From NCBI RefSeq assembly GCF_018326285.1, contig NZ_AP023363.1, forward strand, positions 62,001 through 126,000: a stretch of 64,000 nucleotides of DNA, read 5' to 3'. Positions 48,513 through 57,011 of this stretch are shown here, one piece after another (position 1 is the first letter of the stretch; every line of letters begins with the position of its first letter). The notes below the pieces were generated by a model. It was given only the letters and a program-made list of their open reading frames with translations, searched no databases and was not told the origin of the DNA. This DNA comes from Mycolicibacterium sp. TY81. Lineage in GTDB: Bacteria > Actinomycetota > Actinomycetes > Mycobacteriales > Mycobacteriaceae. Both the position numbers and the translations under genes were made by a program.

Positions 48513-49670
48513 TTAGTTTGCGCCAGCCTCCTGGCACGCCGAAGCGATTATGCCCGGCGCTCGTAAAAACACGAGATACAAATCTATATCTGCCGGTGTA
48601 TAAGTGGGTATTCCCTGGGCGAAAGCGCGACCATATTGCGCCGCAAGCATGCCAAAAGCCGCGATCGTCCCGTTTGCGGTGTTGCGCGCCAATTGTTCGT
48701 ATGAATTCGCCGCGCGAGACAGTATGGCGGCTGCGCTGACGTTGAGTGATTTCTCTTGAGGTGACCAGCGGCTGGCTGGAGTGTTGGAGTCGATCTTGCT
48801 CCAGTCCATAAACGCTGGATTTGAGGTCAGCTCGCTGTTTGTTCGTTCCCACTCGGTGCACTGTGGATCGGGCGAGGTGAGGAACTTGCCTGGATTTGCG
48901 CCGTGTACTGGGTCTCTGCGACCTGGTGTATCAACGGCAGGTGCGAGCGGTCCGCGAGCAGTGGCCGAACCCGAGCTTATTGCCGTGCAAATTGAGGTAA
49001 TTACTAGGCTGATTGTTGCCGATACAGTGACCACGATGTTATCCGCAGGTACATAGGACGGAACATGGTCGATAAATATTCGCGCATATACGCTGTATTG
49101 TTCGTACAGCTCGCTTAGCACTCGATGCGGTGTGATTTTGACCAGCGATTCAGTCTGGTCGGCGGCGGTGCGCATTGCATCAGCAACTGCATTGTATGTC
49201 GACCGCATTTCGGTGGTCCACGCGCTGGCGGGAATCGAGGGGTCCCGCTGGCTCCAGTTGTGATCTCTCTCTGTTTCATAAACGATGTTGTTGACCGGTA
49301 CCCACGGCGCGCACGACGGATCTTCGGTGATCACAGAGACGGGCCCGGTGTCGTTGGCGCTGGCGAAATCGGACTTCGAGCTCGACGACGGCGCCGCACC
49401 GCTTCCGTTGTCGGTGTCCTTGCCACCGACGTAGTACACCGTCACACCGACAGTGACCGCGACGACAGCGATCAATGCGACCGTCCCAAGGATCCACTTG
49501 AGCGGACCCTTCTTGTGTTGCGCGGGCGTGGGATTCGGCCACTGCTGCTGCGGGTTCCACTGCCCCTGCGGACCCGGACCCGGCTGTCCACCGGGGTAGG
49601 CCGGCCAGTTTCCGGGCTGCTGCGGCGGTTGCGGCCCCCACGGGCTGGGCGGTGGTGGCTGGCTCACCAT
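48513..49670 (-). CDS. Exported protein with two copies of a novel Cys domain
   Basis: 385 residues with GGAGGAACA before the ATG. The Pro/Gln/Gly-rich cytoplasmic region, KGPLKW and a membrane segment (ILGTVALIAVVAVTVGVTVYYVGG) precede two domains: DPSCAPWVPVNNIVYETERDHNWSQRDPSIPASAW...YARIFIDHVPSYVPADN...SICTAI and DPQCTEWERTNSELTSNPAFMDWSKIDSNTPASRW...YGRAFAQGIPTYTPADIDL...SACQEA. It is a paralogue of 27476-28756 with the same duplication. AT-richer codons in 48.5-49.2 kb suggest a different history. Function unknown. Confidence 0.72.
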   Translation of the reverse strand: MVSQPPPPSPWGPQPPQQPGNWPAYPGGQPGPGPQGQWNPQQQWPNPTPAQHKKGPLKWILGTVALIAVVAVTVGVTVYYVGGKDTDNGSGAAPSSSSKSDFASANDTGPVSVITEDPSCAPWVPVNNIVYETERDHNWSQRDPSIPASAWTTEMRSTYNAVADAMRTAADQTESLVKITPHRVLSELYEQYSVYARIFIDHVPSYVPADNIVVTVSATISLVITSICTAISSGSATARGPLAPAVDTPGRRDPVHGANPGKFLTSPDPQCTEWERTNSELTSNPAFMDWSKIDSNTPASRWSPQEKSLNVSAAAILSRAANSYEQLARNTANGTIAAFGMLAAQYGRAFAQGIPTYTPADIDLYLVFLRAPGIIASACQEAGAN

Positions 49671-49698
49671 TGTTCCTCCACGGCGGGGTTGTGGGTGT

Positions 49699-50460
49699 TC
49701 ATTGCGCAGTGACCTTTCCGCCTGTAAGGCGTTCTATCGCAACACCGTTCAATAGTTCGGCGCGGTCCTGGCTATGGAGCCAGTAGTGACGTATCAGCCA
49801 GAACAGGGCCACACCGTCGGGCGCCCATGCTGAGGCGTTGTTGATGACCGCAGGCGGTGCATCACGGTGGACTTCGAACACCACCGGCCGGTAGGTCTTG
49901 CCTTTCGGCGCCCGCCCGGTGATGTCTCGAATTTCGTGCCAGGCGAGTGTGAAGGTGGTGTACGAATCGCTGAATTCGATGCCGGCGGCGGACAGTCTCA
50001 GGATCGGCGCCGGGCGCCGGCGGGTGCGGGCCATGAAGCCCAAGGCGAGCAGACTGCCAAAGAGCAGGGCGATGACCTTGCCGCGGTCTTTGGCGGTGGC
50101 GGGCAGATCGTCATGCACCTGCGAACCGAATATCAGGAACAGGGCGGTGCCGACGACGATCGTCACCAGCAGCGCGGCAAGGTATTTCGCTATCGGGGCC
50201 TGCCGCAGTGTTGTACCCGCGGCATCGACGGTCGCGCGCAGTTTGGTGCGGCCCATCATCACCCACACGATGCCCGCCGAGGTGATCAGCGAGAAGAGCA
50301 CCACCGCAAGGCAAATGGTGGCGGCGAGCCAGTGCGTGCGCTGCGCAGCCAGAACCGTCTTGTAGGCGAAGAACAGCCCGAGTGATCCCATCGCGAGCAG
50401 GCTGATGCCGTACAGCAGGAATCGGTTGCTCCAGCCTTCAGGTGCAGGTAGACCGGTCAC
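49699..50460 (-). CDS. Integral membrane protein with C-terminal PH-like region
   Basis: 253 residues from the GTG at 50460 (GGGGGA 8 nt before); the frame upstream to 50613 lacks support. Membrane segments are near 15-35, 43-65, 90-110 and 128-145. The soluble C-terminal 100 residues (ILRLSAAGIEFSDSYTTFTLAWHEIRDITGRAPKGKTYRPVVFEVH) look like a small beta domain of the bacterial PH type. It starts 28 nt after the paralogous exported gene in minus-strand order. Not assigned. Confidence 0.65.
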   Translation of the reverse strand: MTGLPAPEGWSNRFLLYGISLLAMGSLGLFFAYKTVLAAQRTHWLAATICLAVVLFSLITSAGIVWVMMGRTKLRATVDAAGTTLRQAPIAKYLAALLVTIVVGTALFLIFGSQVHDDLPATAKDRGKVIALLFGSLLALGFMARTRRRPAPILRLSAAGIEFSDSYTTFTLAWHEIRDITGRAPKGKTYRPVVFEVHRDAPPAVINNASAWAPDGVALFWLIRHYWLHSQDRAELLNGVAIERLTGGKVTAQ

Positions 50461-50639
50461 CGTTGCATTCCCCCAATTTTGTTGCGCGGCCTGGTACGGC
50501 CGCACTCTCCCCCCGCGTGGCGTCCCCACGCCCCGGTAGCGCGGCCACGTCCCCGCCGGCGCGCATTCCCGTCGTTGACTGTAGCCGCTGATGGGGCCGC
50601 CGGGTTCGTTCATCGCCGGCGCGGACGTGCAGATATACC

Positions 50640-51335
50640 GTGGCGGCTATGCGCCCCGTTGTCCTCGTCGCCGGTGCTTTGGCCGTGTTGGTCGCCGCCG
50701 GCGGATGTACCCGCGGCGGCGACGGCCGTGACCACGCAACGGTGCAGCCGGCGTCCAATTGCGCCCTGGTGGACAGCGCGGCCGCCACGCCGGCGCCCGG
50801 CGCTCCCCCACTGCCGGCCCCGGAGCCCGCCGCGATCGTCGGGTTCGACGACTACACCGCGGTCCGTGCATGTGACTACCCCGGGCCCACGCACTACGGC
50901 TGGACGTCACTGCGGTTCAAGACAGCAGATGGCGTGCACTGCGAGCTCTACGACGGGCCGAACTCCTTCCAGTACTACTCGAGCATCATGTGCTGGGGGC
51001 CGCTGCCCGGGGCGCCCGGTGGAGCCACCCTGGTGTCACTCGAACCCGGGGCCGTCCCGGTGTACGGCAAGGCCGATGTGGAGCACCTGGAGACGCAGAC
51101 CGAAGTCGGCTTCAAGACCACACCGGTAGACCCAGGCAGGTATCGCGAGCTGGCACCCGGGCAGAAGATCATTGTGCCCGGCGCCCACCCGGGCAGCGGC
51201 GTCGACATCAACGACGAGGTCTGCGCGGTCGCTCACGACGGCACGCTCACGTGCGAGATTCAGCACCCCGGGTTCGGCGACAGGAAGACCCACGGCTTTC
51301 GGCTTTCGCCCCACGGCAGCGGCGCGGTGTACTGA
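50640..51335 (+). CDS. Lipoprotein
   Basis: 231 residues from a GTG at 50640 (an ATG at 50649 is equally possible). The signal MRPVVLVAGALAVLVAAGGC ends in a lipobox with Cys at about 23, so it should be lipid-anchored. The mature part has further Cys (NCALVDS, RACDYPG, HCELYDG, IMCWGPL, EVCAVAH, LTCEIQH), likely forming disulfides. Similar Cys-rich lipoproteins of unknown function occur in mycobacteria. Confidence 0.7.
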   Translation: MAAMRPVVLVAGALAVLVAAGGCTRGGDGRDHATVQPASNCALVDSAAATPAPGAPPLPAPEPAAIVGFDDYTAVRACDYPGPTHYGWTSLRFKTADGVHCELYDGPNSFQYYSSIMCWGPLPGAPGGATLVSLEPGAVPVYGKADVEHLETQTEVGFKTTPVDPGRYRELAPGQKIIVPGAHPGSGVDINDEVCAVAHDGTLTCEIQHPGFGDRKTHGFRLSPHGSGAVY

Positions 51336-51356
51336 GCTGGAAACTCTTGGGCCCGA

Positions 51357-51362
51357 TAGCCT
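51357..51362 (+). promoter_or_regulatory. Leaderless -10 box
   Basis: TAGCCT, then 6 nt (GAACTG) and the ATG at 51369. Confidence 0.5.
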
Positions 51363-51368
51363 GAACTG

Positions 51369-51863
51369 ATGTTGACCCGTCGGGTGGGCCTGGCGCTGGC
51401 TGTCACCGGCGCCGCGGCCATCATGACCGCTGCGGCGCTCGTGCCGTTGCGGGCCGGCGGGTGGATTCTCATCGCCAGTTCGGTCGCCATCGCCGGCAGC
51501 GCACTGTGGGTGAGCCGCGGCAACCACCATGCAGCTGCACTACCGGTCGCGTTGTGTGTTCTGAGCAGCGTCCCGATCCTCACCGGCGCGGCGCTGTCGA
51601 GTGCGATGGGCCCGGGTCTGTCGTTGCTGCTGCATGCGGTCGCCGCCACCGGCGTCGCGATCGCCTTGGTCGGCTCGCTACTTCTGGCCCGACGCCCAGC
51701 AGGGCCCCACTCCCAAACCTCCTCTACCCCAGCTGCTTCCGGGTACGGCGCTGTGCCGACCACCGCCGCCGACAACTGCCCGCGCTGCGAGCGCGCGGTC
51801 AAGGAGGGCGCCAAAACGTGCGGCTACTGCGGATTCGCCGTCAAGCGTTACCTCGGGAATTGA
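51369..51863 (+). CDS. Four-TM protein with C-terminal zinc ribbon
   Basis: 164 residues, leaderless. Four short hydrophobic segments in the first 115 residues, a Pro/Ser/Thr linker, and a C-terminal CPRCERAVKEGAKTCGYCGFAVKRYL zinc ribbon on the cytoplasmic side. Such zinc ribbons are often added to small membrane proteins. Function unknown. Confidence 0.68.
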   Translation: MLTRRVGLALAVTGAAAIMTAAALVPLRAGGWILIASSVAIAGSALWVSRGNHHAAALPVALCVLSSVPILTGAALSSAMGPGLSLLLHAVAATGVAIALVGSLLLARRPAGPHSQTSSTPAASGYGAVPTTAADNCPRCERAVKEGAKTCGYCGFAVKRYLGN

Positions 51864-51955
51864 CCGCAGGTCCGTACCACTGCCCGCGCGTCTGGCTTTG
51901 CCGTTCGGGTCGCGGTGAAGCTGCCTTGCGTCCGTGGCCGCCATCGCAGGCGCGC

Positions 51956-51961
51956 TAGCGT
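51956..51961 (+). promoter_or_regulatory. Leaderless -10 box
   Basis: TAGCGT, then 6 nt (CAGTGC) and the ATG at 51968. Confidence 0.5.
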
Positions 51962-51967
51962 CAGTGC

Positions 51968-52909
51968 ATGACCATCGCCGAACCTGCTGACTCGCTCTGC
52001 CGGCTCATTGTGGACCGAGCGTCGGTATCCATGGGTGACGACGCCTTCCGGCACGACGAAGTCTGGCAGTTGCCGTCGTCAACGTCGATCGCCGAGCTGC
52101 TCGCGATCATCGCGAGAAGGTTCTTGCCCCCTGTTGGTGGTTTCGCCGGCTGGCGCATTTACCAGGACGTCGGTGACCGGGGGCCGGGCTGGACGCTCGG
52201 CCTGATCTACACGCGTGACCATCTGCGCGAAGACCGGTTCGTGTGTGTGGCGAGCGCGTTTCCGCGAACGGTCGCCGATCTCGTGCGGCGAGCGCCCCTG
52301 CCGGTAGTGCAGGCCGGGTATCTCACTGGCCAGGCGGCGCGTCCGGTGTGGCTGAGTGAAATCGAGGCGCGACCGTCCTTTGCAGGGGCTGATCTCGTGC
52401 GGTCGGCGATCGACGATGGCACCGCGGACCGGGACTGGCGCACCCTGCGGTTGCTCGATTCTCTTGCCGCCGAGCGGCAGGGACCGCGGCGGGCGTGGAT
52501 TCGGGAGAACGTGTTGGCGGGCGGGTTGGCGGCGGCAGAGTTGTTCGTGGCCCGCAACATGGCTGCGATTGCTGCTGCCGATGACTTGTGTCCTGCGAGT
52601 ATGGATTTGGCTGCCTCTGATCTGCTGTGCGCTGATGGCGAGCACGAGGAGGTGTTCGCCGCGCTGGGCCCGGGCCAGGCCGCGTTGGGGGTGGTGGCCT
52701 CAGCGTTCGGGGCGTGCGAGTTCGGGTTGTCTCGGGGGTTGCACCGGCGCCCGCCGCCGCAGAGCGGTGTTGCCTATCTCGAATACCTTGCTGGGCAGGG
52801 CTATTCGCTGGCGCCGATTGAGCAGTACTTGGCAGGCCATCTTGACTTCGACCAGCTGGCCGCCGCCACTGGCGGCGGCCCGTCGGCGCCCGGGCCCGGG
52901 GCGTGGTGA
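51968..52909 (+). CDS. Hypothetical cytosolic protein
   Basis: 313 residues, leaderless. No signal or membrane segments. Stretches such as GGFAGWRIYQDVGDRGPGWTLGLIYTRDHLREDRFVCVASAFPRTVADLVRRAP look folded, and the C-terminal third is helical and acidic (GEHEEVFAALGPGQAALGVVASAFGACEFGLSRGL). A seven-base overlap with the next, Cys-rich gene suggests a two-gene unit. Not recognised. Confidence 0.6.
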   Translation: MTIAEPADSLCRLIVDRASVSMGDDAFRHDEVWQLPSSTSIAELLAIIARRFLPPVGGFAGWRIYQDVGDRGPGWTLGLIYTRDHLREDRFVCVASAFPRTVADLVRRAPLPVVQAGYLTGQAARPVWLSEIEARPSFAGADLVRSAIDDGTADRDWRTLRLLDSLAAERQGPRRAWIRENVLAGGLAAAELFVARNMAAIAAADDLCPASMDLAASDLLCADGEHEEVFAALGPGQAALGVVASAFGACEFGLSRGLHRRPPPQSGVAYLEYLAGQGYSLAPIEQYLAGHLDFDQLAAATGGGPSAPGPGAW

Positions 52910-53202
52910 CCGACCCGGCGGCGCCTGGCCCCGATATTGTTGCCGCGCACGGTCATTGCCGCGATCACCGCGGTGAGGTTTCTGCCAGTTCTGTCTGCGG
53001 CTGCTTTCACTGCTGCCGAACGTTCGCTCCCGAGCGAATCATCGATTGGATCGATCCGCCACCGGAGATGGTTGAGCAGGCGGGCCGACCCGGCCAAACT
53101 GCCCTGTGCCCACGATGCGGGGTCGACGCGGTGATCGGCGATCGCAGCGGGTACACGGTGACCGTGCCCTTTCTGGAAGCGATGCGCGCTCACTGGTTCT
53201 GA
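52903..53202 (+). CDS. Small metal-binding protein (CxxC...CxxC)
   Basis: 99 residues ending in the characteristic CGCFHCCRTFAPERIIDWIDPPPEMVEQAGRPGQTALCPRCGVDAVIGDRSGYTVTVPFLEAMRAHWF. This pattern recurs in small bacterial proteins near polymorphic toxins and is probably zinc-binding through CFHC and CPRC. It is coupled to the 313-residue gene. Confidence 0.75.
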   Translation: MVTDPAAPGPDIVAAHGHCRDHRGEVSASSVCGCFHCCRTFAPERIIDWIDPPPEMVEQAGRPGQTALCPRCGVDAVIGDRSGYTVTVPFLEAMRAHWF

Positions 53203-53260
53203 CGCGCTGATCGCCGGGGCGCGGAAAGAAACCGACCGCCGCGCGGGCGGCGGGAGCTGC

Positions 53261-53962
53261 TCATTGCCGTCGACGTCGCCGAAACCGCTGGGCGAGCGTC
53301 CGTTTGCCTTTCGCGGACACCGCCGCCTGTTCGGACAGTGGTTCGGTGGCCGGTGCGTGCGTGTCGGCGATGCCGATCAGTGCAAGGTCGATGTGGATTG
53401 CGACGGGGCGGTTGTCTTCGTCGAAGCTGGCCAGGATTGGGATCCGCGCATTGTCGACCATCGTCTTGCAGGTGATCACCATGGCCGCGCTGGCGCTGCG
53501 CACCTCGGAGTAGGTGCTGGGGTGTTCCCACGCCCGTTCCCATTGCTGGTCGAGGGACTCCATGTCCGCGCTCGTTATCGCATCGGCGTCGTGCACCAGA
53601 ACGATCCCCAAATCGGTGTAGACACTCACTCCCGATTCTGGACTATCGCTGCGGTACATCGCTTTTGGTGTGTCCACGTAGGTTGGGGCCGATTGGGATA
53701 GCTGCACCGACAGATACGCGGGCCGCAGCACAGGGCGGTCGGCGGTACCGGCCGGCCGGACGTAGCACTCGGTGGACCAGACGCGGTGAACCCCTGGCGG
53801 AACGGTGAGCGCGACCTGGGGGTGTTCGAGGTCGTAGACGTCGCGGATCGCCAGGCGCCCGGATGCGACAGGTAGCCGGCCGAGCTCGACGTCGCGGCTG
53901 CCGGGGGTTGGCGTCCACACCGCAAACCCGGAAGCAGGCAGGCTGTTCGGGCTGTAAGACAT
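53261..53962 (-). CDS. Hypothetical protein
   Basis: 233 residues from the ATG at 53962 (GGAAGG upstream). The sequence (SYSPNSLPASGFAVWTPTPGSRDVELGRLPVASGRLAIRDVYDLEHPQVALTVPPGVHRVWSTECYV...) resembles the DUF4241-like or beta-rich enzymatic/immunity proteins that start with the same kind of vascular of strands. It ends with a basic Lys/Arg tail. No firm family. It converges with the metal-binding gene. Confidence 0.5.
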   Translation of the reverse strand: MSYSPNSLPASGFAVWTPTPGSRDVELGRLPVASGRLAIRDVYDLEHPQVALTVPPGVHRVWSTECYVRPAGTADRPVLRPAYLSVQLSQSAPTYVDTPKAMYRSDSPESGVSVYTDLGIVLVHDADAITSADMESLDQQWERAWEHPSTYSEVRSASAAMVITCKTMVDNARIPILASFDEDNRPVAIHIDLALIGIADTHAPATEPLSEQAAVSAKGKRTLAQRFRRRRRQ

Positions 53963-54145
53963 TGCGCACCTTCCGGTTCGGACCCGATCCGTGGCTGGTG
54001 GTCGAGCCATCACTCCCACCCCGGATTGTCTTCGAACGGTACGCCCGCCGCGCCGGCGACGCGCTGCCGCCGCATGGGTTGCGGGTATGTCGCTACGGCC
54101 GGAGGCTGCGGCCTGGTCCGGCGCGCAGAGGGCAGAATCTGTCGG

Positions 54146-54556
54146 GTGGGTGAGATACCTGTGACCGGAGCATTCGCCGAGTACTGCGGGCAGCGCATCC
54201 CGATTATGTTCGGCGCCGACGATTGGGTGGCGTTAGCCGTGCAACCCGACGTTGAGATACCCGATGCGTTCGCTCGCGGCACATCACGACGCTTCGGCCG
54301 CTACGAGCCGTGGGCGAAAGTACCGCGCGCGGCCATCGATGGCGTCGTGTCAGTCACTGCCACCGGAACCTTAGCGGGACATACCGTTTCATTGAGTGGC
54401 CGGCACCCTGACGGCCGCGTGCTGGTGTGGTTCGTTGGCGACCCCGCCGTAGCCCGGAGCATCGGACTCGAAGGCGACCAGCACATGGGATGGTCCGGAA
54501 TCGTCAATCCAGACGACCTCAGCGACATCCATGTCGAAGAAACCCGGCGCCGCTGA
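54146..54556 (+). CDS. Hypothetical protein
   Basis: 136 residues from the GTG at 54146 (VGEIPVTGAFAEYCGQRIPIMFGADDWVALAVQPD); the upstream extension of the frame is unlikely. Beta-rich with CGQRIPIMFGADDWVAL and HTVSLSGRHPDGRVLVWFVGDPAVARSIGLEGDQHMGWSGIVNPDDLSDIHVEET. Possibly an immunity or adaptor protein. Not recognised. Confidence 0.55.
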   Translation: MGEIPVTGAFAEYCGQRIPIMFGADDWVALAVQPDVEIPDAFARGTSRRFGRYEPWAKVPRAAIDGVVSVTATGTLAGHTVSLSGRHPDGRVLVWFVGDPAVARSIGLEGDQHMGWSGIVNPDDLSDIHVEETRRR

Positions 54557-54707
54557 GCGGCCCGCTTTGTCGTACTCGGGAACCTTCAGCCCGGAGAGGC
54601 AATTCGGTGCAACCGCCCGCCCGACCGGGTGTCGTGGCGCGCGCCCGTATCGCCGGCCGGCCGCCGCGGATGCGGGGGTGCCGAACCGGCGGGTGATGGT
54701 GCATCGA

Positions 54708-55316
54708 TCACGAACGTGGGCGGTCGAAACGTGCGCCCTCTGGATTGGTGCTCAGCACACCAATCACGATCCACGCGACGTAGTTGAGGATGGGGATGCA
54801 GGCAAGCAGATACATCCATCCCGACAGGTTCGCGTCATGCAGGCGACGTACTGATACCGAGATCGACGGGAGGGCGATCGCCAGTATGAAGACGATGGTC
54901 ACTAGCGCGGCAACGCCCGACGCGAGGTTCGAATCCGAGACCGCCGCCGCGGCGATAGCACTGGTCGCCATGCTGAAAACGAAGATCGCGACCAACGACG
55001 CGAGCACCGGCCACCAGTACTCGCTCCTCGAGGCCCGCCCGGAGAAGTTGGCGTAGTTGCGGAAGAACCGGCTCACTGCCTGCCCGAAGGTCGCACCGTA
55101 GAGCGGCAGCGTCAGGTCGCGGGGATCGTGAGCGCCGGAATTCGGCTGCGACCAGAAGGCTCCAGGGTGCGAACCGGGGAACGGGTCGGCCGGAGGATAC
55201 GGCTGTCTGGCGTCCTGCTGGTGGCCATACGCCGCATCGTATTCATGGATGGGCCCGGCGCCTCGGTCGTGTCCGGGCTGCCCTTGATCGCCTTCGGTCG
55301 GTTGTCCGAAAGTCAC
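54708..55316 (-). CDS. DUF805 membrane protein
   Basis: 202 residues. A Pro/Gly/His/Asp-rich cytoplasmic N-terminus of 65 residues precedes a DUF805 domain: FRNYANFSGRASRSEYWWPVLASLVAIFVF, then SVRRLHDANLSGWMYLLACIPILNYVAWIVIGVL. Four membrane segments are expected. DUF805 proteins are common small inner-membrane proteins of unknown role. Confidence 0.88.
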   Translation of the reverse strand: MTFGQPTEGDQGQPGHDRGAGPIHEYDAAYGHQQDARQPYPPADPFPGSHPGAFWSQPNSGAHDPRDLTLPLYGATFGQAVSRFFRNYANFSGRASRSEYWWPVLASLVAIFVFSMATSAIAAAAVSDSNLASGVAALVTIVFILAIALPSISVSVRRLHDANLSGWMYLLACIPILNYVAWIVIGVLSTNPEGARFDRPRS

Positions 55317-55390
55317 AGTTGATTCCCCCTTCGCTTCGCAAATGTGTAGTCGGCAAACCCGCCGACAACCGAACGCCGACCGATAGTGAT

Positions 55391-55576
55391 CTAGCGCACC
55401 GGCCCGCAGCGGCGCACCGAACGACCACGGTTCGTTCGTCCACCTCGCCGGGTTCGAGATTGGCAGCGCGCCAACCTACGTCCCGAATCCGACGCAGACA
55501 CTTCCCAGGATGATGGCGACTCCGGGCGGCCGCACGGCTGCCGGTGTTCTGTTGTGCCGCCGCACTTATCGGCCAT
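55391..55576 (-). pseudogene. Remnant of a paralogue of the 40317-40766 membrane gene
   Basis: From the ATG at 55576 the frame reads MADKCGGTTEHRQPCGRPE, matching DDKHGGTTDHRPQSAPPGR at the N-terminus of the two-TM gene at 40317-40766. DNA similarity is high over about 30 bp. After that the frame becomes Arg-rich and lacks membrane segments. It marks a decayed copy of the immunity-type module. Confidence 0.55.
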
Positions 55577-55623
55577 TACGAGTCGTTCCGATGCTTGGTT
55601 GATCGTCGAGGCTGAGCGGGTGA

Positions 55624-56061
55624 TCACAGGCTGATCCAGGCGTAGAGCGCCTGACCCCGATCGCCCGCGGCCGCCACGAACAGTGGGTGCAGCGCGGCCA
55701 TCATGTCGTACAAGTCCTCGTCGGTTGTGCCCGCGAACTCCTCGATGCGCGCCCACCGCTGCAGATGCGGCCGCAAGTCGGCCGAAGACATTTGTGCGAT
55801 GAGTTGCGTTGTACCAGTAGCTATCTTGACCACCATGCGTGAGTAGTCGTCGTCGTGGGCAATATCTACCGTATGGTCATCCCGCCCGACGAGGGCGAGG
55901 GCCTCTTCGGATTCCGGGTCCAGTCCGAGCAGGATGGCCTCCAGCGAGGCCAGCTCACTGCCAGGGTCGGGCCCCACGACACCGCCGGCGGGCCCGGTCT
56001 CGATGATGTCCGCCGCCGCAGCGTCCGAACCCGCCAGAAAGTACTCATTGATGACACCCAT
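55624..56061 (-). CDS. Acidic hypothetical protein, immunity-like
   Basis: 145 residues beginning MGVINEYFLAGSDAAAADIIETGPAGGVVGPDPGSELASLEAILLGLDPESEEALALVG. Small acidic helical proteins with the MG(x)2xEYFxAxSD start recur in actinobacteria, often in several copies near toxin genes. AGGGGGCGGCT precedes the ATG. It lies 74 nt downstream of the two-TM gene 56136-56660 on the same strand. Confidence 0.62.
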   Translation of the reverse strand: MGVINEYFLAGSDAAAADIIETGPAGGVVGPDPGSELASLEAILLGLDPESEEALALVGRDDHTVDIAHDDDYSRMVVKIATGTTQLIAQMSSADLRPHLQRWARIEEFAGTTDEDLYDMMAALHPLFVAAAGDRGQALYAWISL

Positions 56062-56135
56062 AGCCGCCCCCTACTTCTCCCCTGGGCCAATGATATCGAG
56101 TACCCGCAGCCGTCTGCGTCAGCAGTTTCGCGCCG

Positions 56136-56660
56136 TCACACCGAGCGTTCCGGGGGCGAATCCTGCGGTGCGGCCTTCTTGGCTCGCCGGGCCTGCCGCC
56201 AGGACGACAGCAACAGCAGCACCGGCAGCGTTGCCGACGCCAAACCCGCCAGCCCCCACGACCGATGCTCTGCGCGCATCCCGTCAACGTCGTACACCTC
56301 GGTGTAGACCTTTTCCGGATGCCGGTAGCCCGGCAGGGTCAACACCGCCGGCGGTGTACCCGCTGGATTGAGTTTCTCGATGCGCTTGGTGCTGCGGCCC
56401 GACGTCGCGGTGAGCGTCGAACACGTGTCGCCAGGTTTCATGAGTGCCGTACCGCAGTGCGGCCCCGTCAGGTTGAGGTAGGCCAGGAACGTCCCGCACA
56501 TGAAGATGAACAGGAACACCAGGCACAAGCCGACGAACAGCACTCGATCCACGATGCGGCCGATCATGGCCCAGATGCTTCGCTTCGGCGCATCGACGCC
56601 GGTCACTGACACCGATGCGGTGAGGCGCTTCCATTGCTGGATTGAGGTTTCGCAGTCCAC
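56136..56660 (-). CDS. Two-TM membrane protein, immunity-type
   Basis: 174 residues from a GTG at 56660. Membrane segments near 40-62 (VLFVGLCLVFLFIFMCGTFLAYL) and 138-153 flank an exported domain with two Cys (GPHCGTALMKPGDTCSTLTATSG), the same outline as the 40317-40766 protein. Directly upstream, the fragment 56672-56720 replaces what may have been its original leader, so its true start could have been lost. Confidence 0.6.
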   Translation of the reverse strand: MDCETSIQQWKRLTASVSVTGVDAPKRSIWAMIGRIVDRVLFVGLCLVFLFIFMCGTFLAYLNLTGPHCGTALMKPGDTCSTLTATSGRSTKRIEKLNPAGTPPAVLTLPGYRHPEKVYTEVYDVDGMRAEHRSWGLAGLASATLPVLLLLSSWRQARRAKKAAPQDSPPERSV

Positions 56661-56671
56661 CTGCGCCGCTG

Positions 56672-56720
56672 AACATACTCGGGCTTGTTGTTGTCCATCG
56701 CGGAGTCGCCTCTCGTCATC
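56672..56720 (-). repeat. Fragment of the 113-residue gene's leader and first codons
   Basis: Nearly the same 48 bp as 41079-41126: leader plus ATG (56698) and codons MDNNKPEYV, after which the frame changes to unrelated sequence and stops soon. A scar of recombination between immunity-type modules. Confidence 0.75.
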
Positions 56721-57003
56721 ACGCGCTCACGGGTTGGTGTCGTCCGGTGCGATCAGGCGACTTCCGTTCGACGTAGGCCGCGACCGCCAGGAGAGCGGCG
56801 GCCAACGAACGGACTTGTGCGGGCGTGCCGTATTCGTCTCCGTTGCGGTCGATGATGTCGCCGTCCACGTCGGCCTGTAGATAAAAGCGGGGGTTGGCGC
56901 CGCCATAGAACCGCGGGCCGCCGAGCGAGTTGGTGTCGGCATCTGGCAGCGCGACCAGGGCGTATAGCGGATTTGAAGCGGTAGGTGTTTCCGTCAACCG
57001 ACT

Positions 57004-57011
57004 CAGGGCAT
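57004..57011 (+). repeat. 8-bp target duplication, left copy
   Basis: CAGGGCAT here and at 58495-58502 flank the IS256-family element, the usual 8-9 bp duplication for this family. Confidence 0.85.

Noticed and set aside
47558..48739. 393-residue plus-strand open frame
   Set aside because: Antisense to the secreted sensor-domain gene and part of the paralogous Cys-domain gene, both with signal or membrane segments and paralogues.
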